This document shows positions 1 through 6,420 of a stretch of DNA of 13,221 bases, one piece after another. Position 1 is the first letter of the stretch. Every line of letters starts with the position of its first letter. The notes beneath the pieces were generated by a model. That model did not search any database. It had not been told where the DNA came from and was given only the letters and a program-made list of their open reading frames with translations. Position numbers and translations under genes: made by a program. The DNA lies in the NCBI GenBank assembly GCA_003133205.1, contig PKWK01000185.1:1-13221 (forward strand). The letters run 5' to 3'. The DNA is from Granulicella sp. (GTDB lineage: Bacteria > Acidobacteriota > Terriglobia > Terriglobales > Acidobacteriaceae).

Positions 1-49
1 ACCTGCGCAGAGCTTCCCTAACGATAACGAGTCACACTGACCGAATAGC

Positions 50-54
50 AGGAG
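50..54 (+). promoter_or_regulatory. Ribosome binding site of the thioesterase gene
   Basis: AGGAG lies 5 bases before the ATG at 60. It supports that start over the later in-frame Met18. Confidence 0.7.
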
Positions 55-59
55 ATTTC

Positions 60-578
60 ATGTCGAACGAGCGTGGAGTGGCGGAGGGGGATTTGCTTCT
101 AGCCGAGACGATGGATTGCGTCGCAGACAATCGCCTGGGGGCTGGTTTCGATCCGTTGCTGCTGAACCTACGCGCGACCGCACCCCTGAATCCTGCTTGC
201 GTCGTGTGTGGGCAAGAAAACCCGTATGGATTGCATCTGGAGTTTCAGACTGATGGCGATGTCTCCACGGCGCAGTGGACGGCCTCCGCCGGGTGGGAGA
301 GCTTCAAGGGGGTCATTCATGGCGGGGTCATATGCGCGGTTCTGGACGAAGCGATGTCCCAGGCGATCATGGCCGCGGGATATGAAGCTTTGACGGCGGA
401 GATGAGGATTCGCTTTCGTAAGAAGGTCAGCGTGAGCGATGTGCTTCGTGCCAGAGGTTGGGTGGTCCGCGTCCAGAAGAGAAAGATTGTGGCAGAGGGC
501 AGTCTCACCTCCGCAGACGGAGTGGAGAAGGCGCACGCCTGGGCGACGTTCCTGGCCACAAATGATGTGCGGGCGTGA
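60..578 (+). CDS. PaaI-like hotdog-fold thioesterase
   Basis: This 172-residue protein is predicted to hydrolyse acyl-CoA or aryl-CoA thioesters in the cytoplasm; the substrate is unknown. The PaaI/4HBT signature is visible: a core of FKGVIHGG (residues 82-89) followed by a helix with Asp96 and Glu97 (VLDEAM), then beta strands ending in KAHAWATFLA. In this family the HGG loop and the following acidic residue form the active site. A Cys-x-x-Cys element (Cys47, Cys50) followed by GQENPYGL precedes the hotdog core, as in many PaaI-like proteins of this subclass. The first 40 residues are poorly conserved-looking. The ATG at 60 is chosen for its AGGAG site. The gene converges on the thioredoxin gene, with 18 bases between the stop codons. 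Family call is secure; the physiological role is not. Confidence 0.88.
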   Translation: MSNERGVAEGDLLLAETMDCVADNRLGAGFDPLLLNLRATAPLNPACVVCGQENPYGLHLEFQTDGDVSTAQWTASAGWESFKGVIHGGVICAVLDEAMSQAIMAAGYEALTAEMRIRFRKKVSVSDVLRARGWVVRVQKRKIVAEGSLTSADGVEKAHAWATFLATNDVRA

Positions 579-596
579 ACACGGCCTCCGAGGCGC

Positions 597-1118
597 TTAG
601 CGGCTGGGCAAGAGGGATTGCAATTGCGTTTCGATCTTGTTCAGGTCCGTCTCTCCTTGAAACTCTGCGCGAATCTCCCCGTGACGGTCGATCAAAAATG
701 TCATTGGCAGACCAAGGACTCCGCCGTAGAGATCGCCCAGCTTCACATCACCCATCGCGACTGGATAATTCAACTTCAGCTTTCGATAGGCTGCTCGCAC
801 GAGGGCCGGGTCGTCATCCATGGAAATTCCGATGATCTGGAGACCGTGTTGGCCATACTTGTTTTGCCACGCCACGAAGGTTGGCATCTCGACCTGGCAG
901 GGAGCGCACCATGTGGCCCAGAAGTTGAGTAAGACCACTTTGCCCCGGTAGGCATTGAGACCCAGTTTCTTATGATCCAAGTCCCTCCGCACAAACTCCG
1001 GCGCCTTCTTGTGAACAAGCGGAGTTGTTACGGAAGCTGATTGCGCCATGCCAGCTATTGGACATACCGTCAGAATCAGAACCGTCACGGCAAACCGGCG
1101 AAGCGCGAAGGGCGGCAT
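597..1118 (-). CDS. TlpA/ResA-type secreted thioredoxin-like protein
   Basis: This 173-residue thiol-disulfide oxidoreductase probably works outside the cytoplasmic membrane, for example reducing thiols in cytochrome c maturation or reducing a rhodanese or peroxidase partner. Residues 5-26 form a signal peptide or membrane anchor ending in MAQSA. The AhpC/TSA-type thioredoxin fold follows: KVVLLNFWATWCAPC places the redox motif at Cys71-Ala-Pro-Cys74. The cis-proline loop is GLPMTFLID (Pro138). The reading frame stays open well upstream, but the stretch before residue 1 here does not resemble the family. I therefore start at the ATG at 1118, which puts the signal peptide at the N terminus. 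Its ribosome binding site is weak. The gene lies 49 bases downstream of the rhodanese gene on the same strand, so the two probably share a transcript. Family is certain; partner and exact start are inferred. Confidence 0.88.
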   Translation of the reverse strand: MPPFALRRFAVTVLILTVCPIAGMAQSASVTTPLVHKKAPEFVRRDLDHKKLGLNAYRGKVVLLNFWATWCAPCQVEMPTFVAWQNKYGQHGLQIIGISMDDDPALVRAAYRKLKLNYPVAMGDVKLGDLYGGVLGLPMTFLIDRHGEIRAEFQGETDLNKIETQLQSLLPSR

Positions 1119-1167
1119 ATGCCTGACACTTGGGCCCGGGGCGATCTTCCGGGCGATGCCTGGAAGA

Positions 1168-1671
1168 CTATCGGCTCCGTTCAACCGAATAGCCCTTGGC
1201 AACCCAATCGGTGCCCAGATTGTTAGCGAGATAGAGAACCTTAACGTTGGTGAACCCCAGATCCTGTAGTTGCTTGAATGCGGGTCCCAGGTTGGGACAA
1301 CGATTCCACGGACAGCAGCCGCAGTACAGAACGATGGCCTTCTTCTTGGAGAGGGTGGAGACCGTGCTCTGCAACTGTTGCAGACCGGCAGGTTGAGAAC
1401 CTGCGCCGGCATATACGGATCCGGCAATATGGGCGTCATCGAAGAGAAGGTGCGAACCGACTTGGAGCAACAGCGGCTTATCTGTTCCCTTGGTTTGAAG
1501 CAGATGATTCAGCGCCTCGGGCTGGATTAGCTGCGCCTGGGGAATTGACAAAGCACTTCCCGGTCCCGAGATGGGGGTGTATTGTGCTGGGCATTGCAAG
1601 GAACCGAAAAACAAAGTCAGTGACGCCAGTCCGGCGATCACGACCCTTTGTGGAACACGAATCCATTTCAT
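1168..1671 (-). CDS. Secreted rhodanese-like protein with a Cys-rich active loop
   Basis: This 167-residue protein has an N-terminal signal peptide (residues about 8-29) and one rhodanese domain (about 45-163). Rhodanese hallmarks visible are HIAGSVYAG (81-89) and the active-site loop after a beta strand, VLYCGCCPWNRCP, with Cys117 in the catalytic position. Cys119, Cys120 and Cys125 make the loop unusually thiol-rich; standard rhodaneses have one cysteine there. Such proteins transfer sulfane sulfur or bind it, and a periplasmic location with a TlpA-type thioredoxin 49 bases downstream suggests the thioredoxin reduces this loop. The ATG at 1671 is preceded by GGAG at a spacing of 8. No convincing lipobox is present (the residues before Cys27 are Ser-Leu-Gln). 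It could instead bind metal through the clustered cysteines. Family call is firm; the redox-pair role is inferred. Confidence 0.83.
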   Translation of the reverse strand: MKWIRVPQRVVIAGLASLTLFFGSLQCPAQYTPISGPGSALSIPQAQLIQPEALNHLLQTKGTDKPLLLQVGSHLLFDDAHIAGSVYAGAGSQPAGLQQLQSTVSTLSKKKAIVLYCGCCPWNRCPNLGPAFKQLQDLGFTNVKVLYLANNLGTDWVAKGYSVERSR

Positions 1672-1834
1672 TTAATGGTCTCCGCAGCCAGTCTAATCCC
1701 GAAGGCCGCTTACAGCTTCGGAATGGCTACCAATTACGTCGTCAGAGTTGACTGTGGAACCCCTCGGCGGGTCTTAGCTGGCGCTCACGACCCTGTCCGC
1801 TCAGAAGGTCTTTTGCTGCGAGGATAATTTCCGC

Positions 1835-2221
1835 TTAACGGACGAACAAAAGGTAGAAAGTCATGCCTATTCCGACAAGCGCCAGCACCATCGCCAATGC
1901 CACCGCACTCTTTGAAACCTGGCCGGGAATCCATGTGCCGCTCTTCAATTTATGCACCACAGCGATATGACTGACAACGGAACCTACATTGACGATCACC
2001 CCCAATGCGACAAGGGCTACTCCCGACCACACGGACAGGCCCGTGGTATGTACTGGCATATGTGTCTGGTCACTCTGCATCTGGCGCAAGAACAATCCGA
2101 AGCGCGCGACCGCGAACCCTACGCCCATTAGGCCCAAGCCGGTCCGTATCCACGCAAGAAAGGTTCGCTCGGCAGCGAAGTAGACTCGTGGATCTCGTTC
2201 TCGCTCTTCTGGATTCGCCAT
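1835..2221 (-). CDS. DUF202 (YidH-like) inner membrane protein
   Basis: This 128-residue membrane protein belongs to the DUF202 family, whose biochemical function is not established. The diagnostic N-terminal segment is seen at residues 18-36, ERTFLAWIRTGLGLMGVGF, preceded by a short charged cytoplasmic N terminus. Three membrane segments are predicted at about 25-45, 63-90 and 105-126, which is the usual length and topology for the family. The ATG at 2221 has an AGCAGG-type ribosome binding site 8 bases upstream. It sits 28 bases after the universal-stress fragment and about 160 bases before the rhodanese gene, all on the minus strand. Cotranscription with the upstream genes is likely; with the rhodanese it is uncertain. 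Family assignment is confident; no substrate can be proposed. Confidence 0.87.
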   Translation of the reverse strand: MANPEERERDPRVYFAAERTFLAWIRTGLGLMGVGFAVARFGLFLRQMQSDQTHMPVHTTGLSVWSGVALVALGVIVNVGSVVSHIAVVHKLKSGTWIPGQVSKSAVALAMVLALVGIGMTFYLLFVR

Positions 2222-2249
2222 GTATCAAGCCTGCTTCATTCCACGTCAC

Positions 2250-2495
2250 TCATCTGGGATTGGATGCTAAGACGTCGCACCCGGCGACGGTTACAACAGG
2301 GCATTTCGCCTTCTTAACGATGATGGGAAACGCTCCCGAAGTACGATTTTGCATGCCGAGGTGTGTATTTCGATGTAAACCAAGAATCAGCAAGTCGATC
2401 TCTCGTTCCTCAAGGAGCAATATTTTGCCGAAGACCACTGCCTGCGGACGTACGCCGCAATCTGGCAGCCTCGTTCTGGTTCCTCTCTTAATCAC
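2250..2495 (-). pseudogene. C-terminal half of a universal stress protein (UspA family), truncated
   Basis: The 81-codon frame encodes only the second half of a UspA fold. EREIDLLILGLHRNTHLG (residues 31-48) corresponds to the family's D-L-I-V-x-G-x-H strand and loop. IIVKKAKCPVVTVAG (58-72) is the terminal helix and strand, normally A-P-C-P-V-L-V-V. Complete family members have about 140-160 residues, and the N-terminal half with its first nucleotide-binding Asp is missing. The usual G-x2-G-x9-G-S/T nucleotide loop is not preserved. The only start is a GTG whose last two bases fall in the TGA of the receiver-like gene (a GTGA overlap), so it could be translated by coupling. I read it as a remnant; a short coupled protein is possible. 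Confidence 0.62.
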
Positions 2496-2896
2496 GCTGC
2501 GGCGAGCAGGCGTTTACTCGCATCCGCGAAAGCCGACGGATCACAGAACGGATTGACTCGATCGTCGTAGAGCGGATCGTCCAAACTCTCGCAACTCTCA
2601 CCAAGCAAGAGAATCTTTGCATCAGGCCATCTCTGCCTGACGTAAGCGGCAACATGGGAAACCTCGCTCAATCCTACAGAAAGGTTGATTGCCACCAGGC
2701 CATAGTCAGATTCGGGTGTCAACCCGAAAACTTCCGAGGAGCAACCCACCGCTTCCACGGGCAAGTTGAGAGCTGCGAGCAAAAAGCGTCTGGTGTCTCG
2801 CAGGTTCGGATCAGGGTCAACAAGCAGAATGGAATGGAGGCCGCCGCGTGGAGCGCCGCTGGATGAGGGATGGATTGAAGAGTGTGCATTTAGCAT
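2492..2896 (-). CDS. Stand-alone degenerate response-regulator receiver (pseudo-receiver)
   Basis: This 134-residue protein has a CheY-like layout without an output domain. SILLVDPDP (residues 22-30) is strand 1 with the acidic pair region (Asp27, Asp29). YGLVAINLSVG (65-75) is strand 3, where the phosphorylated Asp would sit, but the residue there is Asn71. AKILLLGES (93-101) is strand 4, lacking the usual Ser/Thr switch residue in its normal place. A conserved Lys on strand 5 is not evident. About 20 Ser/His-rich residues precede the domain. It is therefore unlikely to be switched by aspartyl phosphorylation and more likely acts by protein contact, or is decaying. The ATG at 2896 has a GGTGAG-like site very close by. 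It overlaps the universal-stress remnant by 4 bases. Fold call is moderate; role unknown. Confidence 0.6.
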   Translation of the reverse strand: MLNAHSSIHPSSSGAPRGGLHSILLVDPDPNLRDTRRFLLAALNLPVEAVGCSSEVFGLTPESDYGLVAINLSVGLSEVSHVAAYVRQRWPDAKILLLGESCESLDDPLYDDRVNPFCDPSAFADASKRLLAAA

Positions 2897-2993
2897 GACT
2901 CACCGACCCTGGTGAGCCCGACAGTGATGGGGGGAAATAGGCAGTTCATGAGGTGTCACTCCAAAGAACCTGATTAGATCTGCGCGAAGGGTA

Positions 2994-3016
2994 TTTCGCT
3001 CCGATCCGGAGCGAAA
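2994..3016. other. Strong hairpin between the receiver-like gene and the small secreted-protein gene
   Basis: TTTCGCTCCG (2994-3003) pairs perfectly with CGGAGCGAAA (3007-3016) across a 3-base loop. It lies 28 bases beyond the stop of the minus-strand gene at 3044. No T-run follows it on the minus strand, so it is not a textbook intrinsic terminator. It could be an RNA 3'-end stabiliser or a protein site. The rest of 2897-3043 shows nothing else. Confidence 0.55.
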
Positions 3017-3043
3017 AAGAGTGAGGCAGAAGTGTGCTGGGAA

Positions 3044-3412
3044 CTACGAGAGCGTCGGAGGAGGCAAGTGCAGTCGATCAGCACCGAGCGAATCATATCT
3101 GTGGGGGTTGCAGAGACTCAGCTCGACTTGGCGATAATCAGAAAAATGACAGACGTTTCCCTGGAACAAGACTTCGAACGGAAGCCCAACCGACATGGCG
3201 GCGGGTGTTCGCCGTGTGGGCCTATTTTCGTACGGGAGAAGTATTTGAGCCGAGCGATCCTCAATCGACAGCTTGGCGGCTCCAGTTGCGGAAAAGCGGT
3301 TGGCTTTACTAAGTGACAACTTAGCGTGTAGCCCCAAGCCGAAAACAGCAAACGCCAGGAATAGAAGAGCGCACTTCACAGCGACCGGAAGGGATCGTCT
3401 TTTTGTGAACAT
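3044..3412 (-). CDS. Small membrane-anchored or secreted hypothetical protein
   Basis: I do not recognise this 122-residue protein. Residues 1-7 are basic (KRR) and 9-30 are strongly hydrophobic, ending in GLGLHAK, which fits a signal peptide or single membrane anchor. The remainder is polar, with two cysteines (Cys88, Cys101) that could pair outside the membrane, and a proline-rich end. The start at 3412 is chosen because GGAGAG lies 5 bases upstream; an upstream in-frame ATG at 3448 has no such support and would put a non-hydrophobic stretch first. An overlapping opposite-strand frame of similar length (3032-3316) lacks a good start and family features. Divergent from the small + gene at 3657. 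Real expression is likely from the start signals; function is unknown. Confidence 0.5.
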   Translation of the reverse strand: MFTKRRSLPVAVKCALLFLAFAVFGLGLHAKLSLSKANRFSATGAAKLSIEDRSAQILLPYENRPTRRTPAAMSVGLPFEVLFQGNVCHFSDYRQVELSLCNPHRYDSLGADRLHLPPPTLS

Positions 3413-3483
3413 AGCTTCTCTCCACTTAATAGACATACATGAAGCCATTTAAGTTAGCGTACTTCATAGCTCTATTTTCAGCC

Positions 3484-3517
3484 CCGGCGCGTCTCCAGTT
3501 TCTGGAGGCAGCGCCGG
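3484..3517. other. Long imperfect hairpin in the divergent intergenic region
   Basis: CCGGCGC (3484-3490) pairs with GCGCCGG (3511-3517), and inside it CTCCAG (3493-3498) pairs with CTGGAG (3502-3507) around a TTT loop. The internal loop is GT opposite GCA. No T-run follows on either strand. It lies between the starts of the divergent genes at 3412 and 3657, so an operator, leader structure or REP-like repeat is possible. Confidence 0.55.
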
Positions 3518-3656
3518 TCCGAAACGCAGCGCGATACCACGGGCTTCACCTCCCAGAACCCGCCAGCTTCGATGCCGTTTGACGGTGGCGCGCGAACGGC
3601 GGATCATACAAGCCACGGTCCAACGTCAGGCGCTTGGCTCGACGGGAGAACAACGC

Positions 3657-3836
3657 ATGGCAGCGAATCGCAATGAGTCAGATCGGGAAGAACAGAATTC
3701 GCCGTGGCTTGGAGTTGCGAAGTTCCTGTTTATTGTGTTCTTGGCCGCCATGTTTTTCCTGCTTGTCAGAAGCATGGTACAGCACCACTTTTTTAGCGGC
3801 GGCCAGCAAAACCGGCATGACCTTACCGGACCATAA
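3657..3836 (+). CDS. Small single-pass membrane protein, hypothetical
   Basis: This is a 59-residue protein of unknown function. Residues 1-17 are polar and acidic (NESDREEQN), 18-38 form one clear membrane helix (LGVAKFLFIVFLAAMFFLLV), and the short tail is His/Gly/Gln-rich (VQHHFFSGGQQNRH). By the positive-inside rule the orientation is ambiguous. The ATG at 3657 has GGGAG 8 bases upstream; a longer frame from 3579 lacks a good site and adds a basic stretch unlike a membrane-protein N terminus. It converges on the H+-ATPase gene, whose stop is at 3916, with a hairpin between them. The His pair next to the membrane could bind metal, but this is speculation. Start signals and the membrane helix make it likely real. 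Confidence 0.55.
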   Translation: MAANRNESDREEQNSPWLGVAKFLFIVFLAAMFFLLVRSMVQHHFFSGGQQNRHDLTGP

Positions 3837-3850
3837 CAGAGCTTGAGACC

Positions 3851-3877
3851 AACGACGGAGGGGTAATCCTCGTCGTT
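3851..3877 (+). terminator. Probable terminator after the small membrane-protein gene
   Basis: AACGACG-G-AGG (3851-3861, one bulged G) pairs with CCTCGTCGTT (3868-3877) around the loop GGTAAT. On the + strand only a short T stretch (TTT, 3876-3878) follows, so efficiency may be modest. It separates the + gene ending at 3836 from the minus gene ending at 3916. Confidence 0.45.
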
Positions 3878-3915
3878 TCGGGTAGTGGCGGATCGGCCTA
3901 AGGCAACAACGTGAG

Positions 3916-6240
3916 TCAGGCGATCCTGAGCCTGCCGAAGACAGGGATCTTGATCAGGTCCAGAAGGACTGCAAAGACGATTGCAGCTGCGAATTCACCA
4001 CCGACAACCCAAATTGGCAACGGTGACATGGCGATGCCGAGTGTCGCGAGTGTGGAGATGATGAGGACGTCTACCACCGAAGACGAGACGAGCCACACCG
4101 AAGGGCGCAGCCCCCACAGATGCTGCCGGTCTCGCAGGGCATAGATCGTGGCTTGGCTACCGAAGACAACTGCGACGACACACAGCGTTCTCAAGCCCTC
4201 GATTCCAAGTTGCAATTCGAGCTTACCAAACGCCAACAGTCCAGTACAGAAGCCTAAGAAGCAGATTCCTAGAGTAACGCCGGCAGTCGTAATTCTGCCG
4301 ATAGCCCACGAGTTCGGAGACCCGGAGGGTCTCACTCTATCGGTGCTGAACGACATTGCCAGAAAATCGCCAGTAATCATCACGATGACCATTAGCATGG
4401 GCGTGAGCACCGCGTGTCCCGTCATCACCAGCCCAATCGCCAGCAACAAGACCTGCACGATCTTCTTGATTATCGAATTCAGCGTGTAGGAAAGAATCCG
4501 CTGGAACGTGATCCTGCCTTCCTTGACGGCACTGACAATGCCGCCAAGGCCGGCTGTTGTCAAAACGACACCCGCGGCTGACTTTGCAACATCGGTGGCG
4601 GTCGAAACCGCTATCCCGATCTGTGCTTGACGCAAAGCTGGTGCGTCGTTGGCTCCATCGCCGCACATTCCGACCGTGTCTCCATTCCTCTGAAAAGCCT
4701 TGACAAGGTCATACTTGCCCTCGGGAAGGATGCTCGCAAAGACCGCGAAGTCTGCGGGCTTGATCGCGCTCGGCAGAGGTCCGGGAGGGCAGACAGCTCC
4801 CTCGATGCCTACCGCGTACGCAACAATGCCCGCAGTTTCCGGTGCGTCTCCCGTGACCATGACGGTTCGTACTCCCAGCGCATGCAACTCTGAGACCAGC
4901 GAGGCCGAATCCTCTCTCGGCGGATCGCTGAGTGCAATGAGGCCGATCATCTGCATGGATGCAGGCGGTCCTGCAGCGACAGCGAGCACTCTGAAGCCCT
5001 GCTTCTCAAGCTCACTGGCTATTCCGTCAGCGGAAGGCGCGGGTGTTGTGAGTCCAACGACGGCTGTAAACGCTCCTTTGACAATGCGCTGTTGGCCCCC
5101 ATTCGCATCTGTTACCGTTGCCTCGGATATCTTCTTCGCGGGGTCGAACGGCACAAACTTGTTTAGTTTTGGCAAGTCAGAAGCAGGCTTATGTGAAGCG
5201 GCGGAGCGAATCGCCGCGTCAACTGAGTCCTGGCCGCCGTCGGAGCTAGCCAGAGCTGCCAACCCCAGGGTGTGAGCTTCGTCGAACCCAGGCATCGGTC
5301 GGACGCTGGTAACGGAAAGTTCGTTGCGAGTCAGCGTTCCCGTCTTGTCTACACACAGCACGCCAATGCTGGCGGCTTCGTCGACGGCAGAGAGCCGCGT
5401 CGGAAGCACTCCTACTTTGGTCAGAGCACGAGCGCCCAGTGCTGACGAAAGCGTGAACGTCGCAGGCAAGGCCACGGGGATGGAAGCGAGCACCGACGTC
5501 AACAACAGGGGAACAATCTCAACCCAAGGCATCGAATGAGTGAAAGCATAGACACCGATCAGGATGATGACTGCGCCATTGAAAATAGCCAGGTTGCGGA
5601 CAATCCGTAACACGGCCTTCTGCTGGGAGCTGACGACGTGAGCGGTACGGACGAGCTCGGCCGTCCGACCGAACTTAGTGTGAACGCCGGTTGCCGTCAC
5701 CTCCGCTGTTGCCTCGCCGCGCCGTACAAGGGCACCGGCAAAGGTATCGGCCCCGGCTCCTGCTTCTATTGGCAAGGACTCACCCGTCAACATTGACTGA
5801 TCGAGCAGGATCGATCCATCCAACAGGTGTACATCGGCGGCAACCACGCCACCAAGGGAGAGCTTCACCAGATCTCCACGCACCAGTTCTTTCGCAGGAA
5901 TTGTCTTCCAGACACCGTCACGCTTTACAGAGCTGTTGAGGGCAAGCCGCGACTTGAGAGCATCGAGAGTCGCTTGGGTCCGGCCCTCCTGGATTGCAGC
6001 CAGTGCCGCGTTGAAGATGAGCAGCCCACCAATGACCGCAGCCTCGATGTACTTGTGGAGTACTACCTGAAGCACAATCGCGGCCTCGAGGAGCCATGGA
6101 ACGGGAGCCCAGAACTTCGCCAAGGCATTTTGAATTGGGTGGATAGATGTATCTGGAACCGCATTCGGGCCGTCCTGTTGAAGACGAGCCTGTGCAGCAG
6201 CGGTCGTTAGGCCGTTAGATGGGGAACTCGGCGAAGACAC
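3916..6240 (-). CDS. P-type H+-transporting ATPase (P3A, plasma-membrane type)
   Basis: This 774-residue ATPase is predicted to pump protons out of the cytoplasm at the cost of ATP. Landmarks in order: an actuator with TGES (152-155); membrane helix 4 with IPVALPATFTLSSALGA (254-270); the phosphorylated Asp298 in DKTGTLT; the nucleotide-site KGA (388-390); TGD (463-465); and the hinge GDGANDAP (527-534). The segment FWAPVPWLLEAA (43-54) and helix 6 with ITGDFLAMS, then DRVRPSGSPNSW (634-645), match the fungal/plant/bacterial H+-ATPase branch. Asp625 aligns with the helix-6 Asp proposed as the proton carrier in the plant pump. N- and C-terminal regulatory extensions are short. The start is a GTG at 6240 with no clear ribosome binding site and no good nearby alternative. 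An Mg2+ pump (P3B) is less likely. Family is certain; ion is inferred. Confidence 0.93.
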   Translation of the reverse strand: MSSPSSPSNGLTTAAAQARLQQDGPNAVPDTSIHPIQNALAKFWAPVPWLLEAAIVLQVVLHKYIEAAVIGGLLIFNAALAAIQEGRTQATLDALKSRLALNSSVKRDGVWKTIPAKELVRGDLVKLSLGGVVAADVHLLDGSILLDQSMLTGESLPIEAGAGADTFAGALVRRGEATAEVTATGVHTKFGRTAELVRTAHVVSSQQKAVLRIVRNLAIFNGAVIILIGVYAFTHSMPWVEIVPLLLTSVLASIPVALPATFTLSSALGARALTKVGVLPTRLSAVDEAASIGVLCVDKTGTLTRNELSVTSVRPMPGFDEAHTLGLAALASSDGGQDSVDAAIRSAASHKPASDLPKLNKFVPFDPAKKISEATVTDANGGQQRIVKGAFTAVVGLTTPAPSADGIASELEKQGFRVLAVAAGPPASMQMIGLIALSDPPREDSASLVSELHALGVRTVMVTGDAPETAGIVAYAVGIEGAVCPPGPLPSAIKPADFAVFASILPEGKYDLVKAFQRNGDTVGMCGDGANDAPALRQAQIGIAVSTATDVAKSAAGVVLTTAGLGGIVSAVKEGRITFQRILSYTLNSIIKKIVQVLLLAIGLVMTGHAVLTPMLMVIVMITGDFLAMSFSTDRVRPSGSPNSWAIGRITTAGVTLGICFLGFCTGLLAFGKLELQLGIEGLRTLCVVAVVFGSQATIYALRDRQHLWGLRPSVWLVSSSVVDVLIISTLATLGIAMSPLPIWVVGGEFAAAIVFAVLLDLIKIPVFGRLRIA

Positions 6241-6420
6241 TGAGGGAGCAAAAGGAATCGCGATGTTGAGTACCTGATCTTCGGTTATGAGAATTCCTAC
6301 GTTGTCCCGGATGTGTAAAGCTTCGGATCGTAGGGAACAAGAGAAAACGGACTCCCAAGGCGAGTGCTAAGAGCCGGCGACAACGCTGTTTCCGGTTGAA
6401 CACTAGCTTAACGCGCGCAG

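Noticed and set aside
1119..1439. Extended N terminus of the TlpA gene up to 1439
   Set aside because: The extra 107 residues overlap the rhodanese gene, are unlike any TlpA protein, and would bury the signal peptide.
3032..3316. 94-codon + strand frame opposite the small secreted-protein gene
   Set aside because: It lacks a good start and a signal peptide. The minus-strand frame has a strong ribosome binding site and a hydrophobic N terminus.
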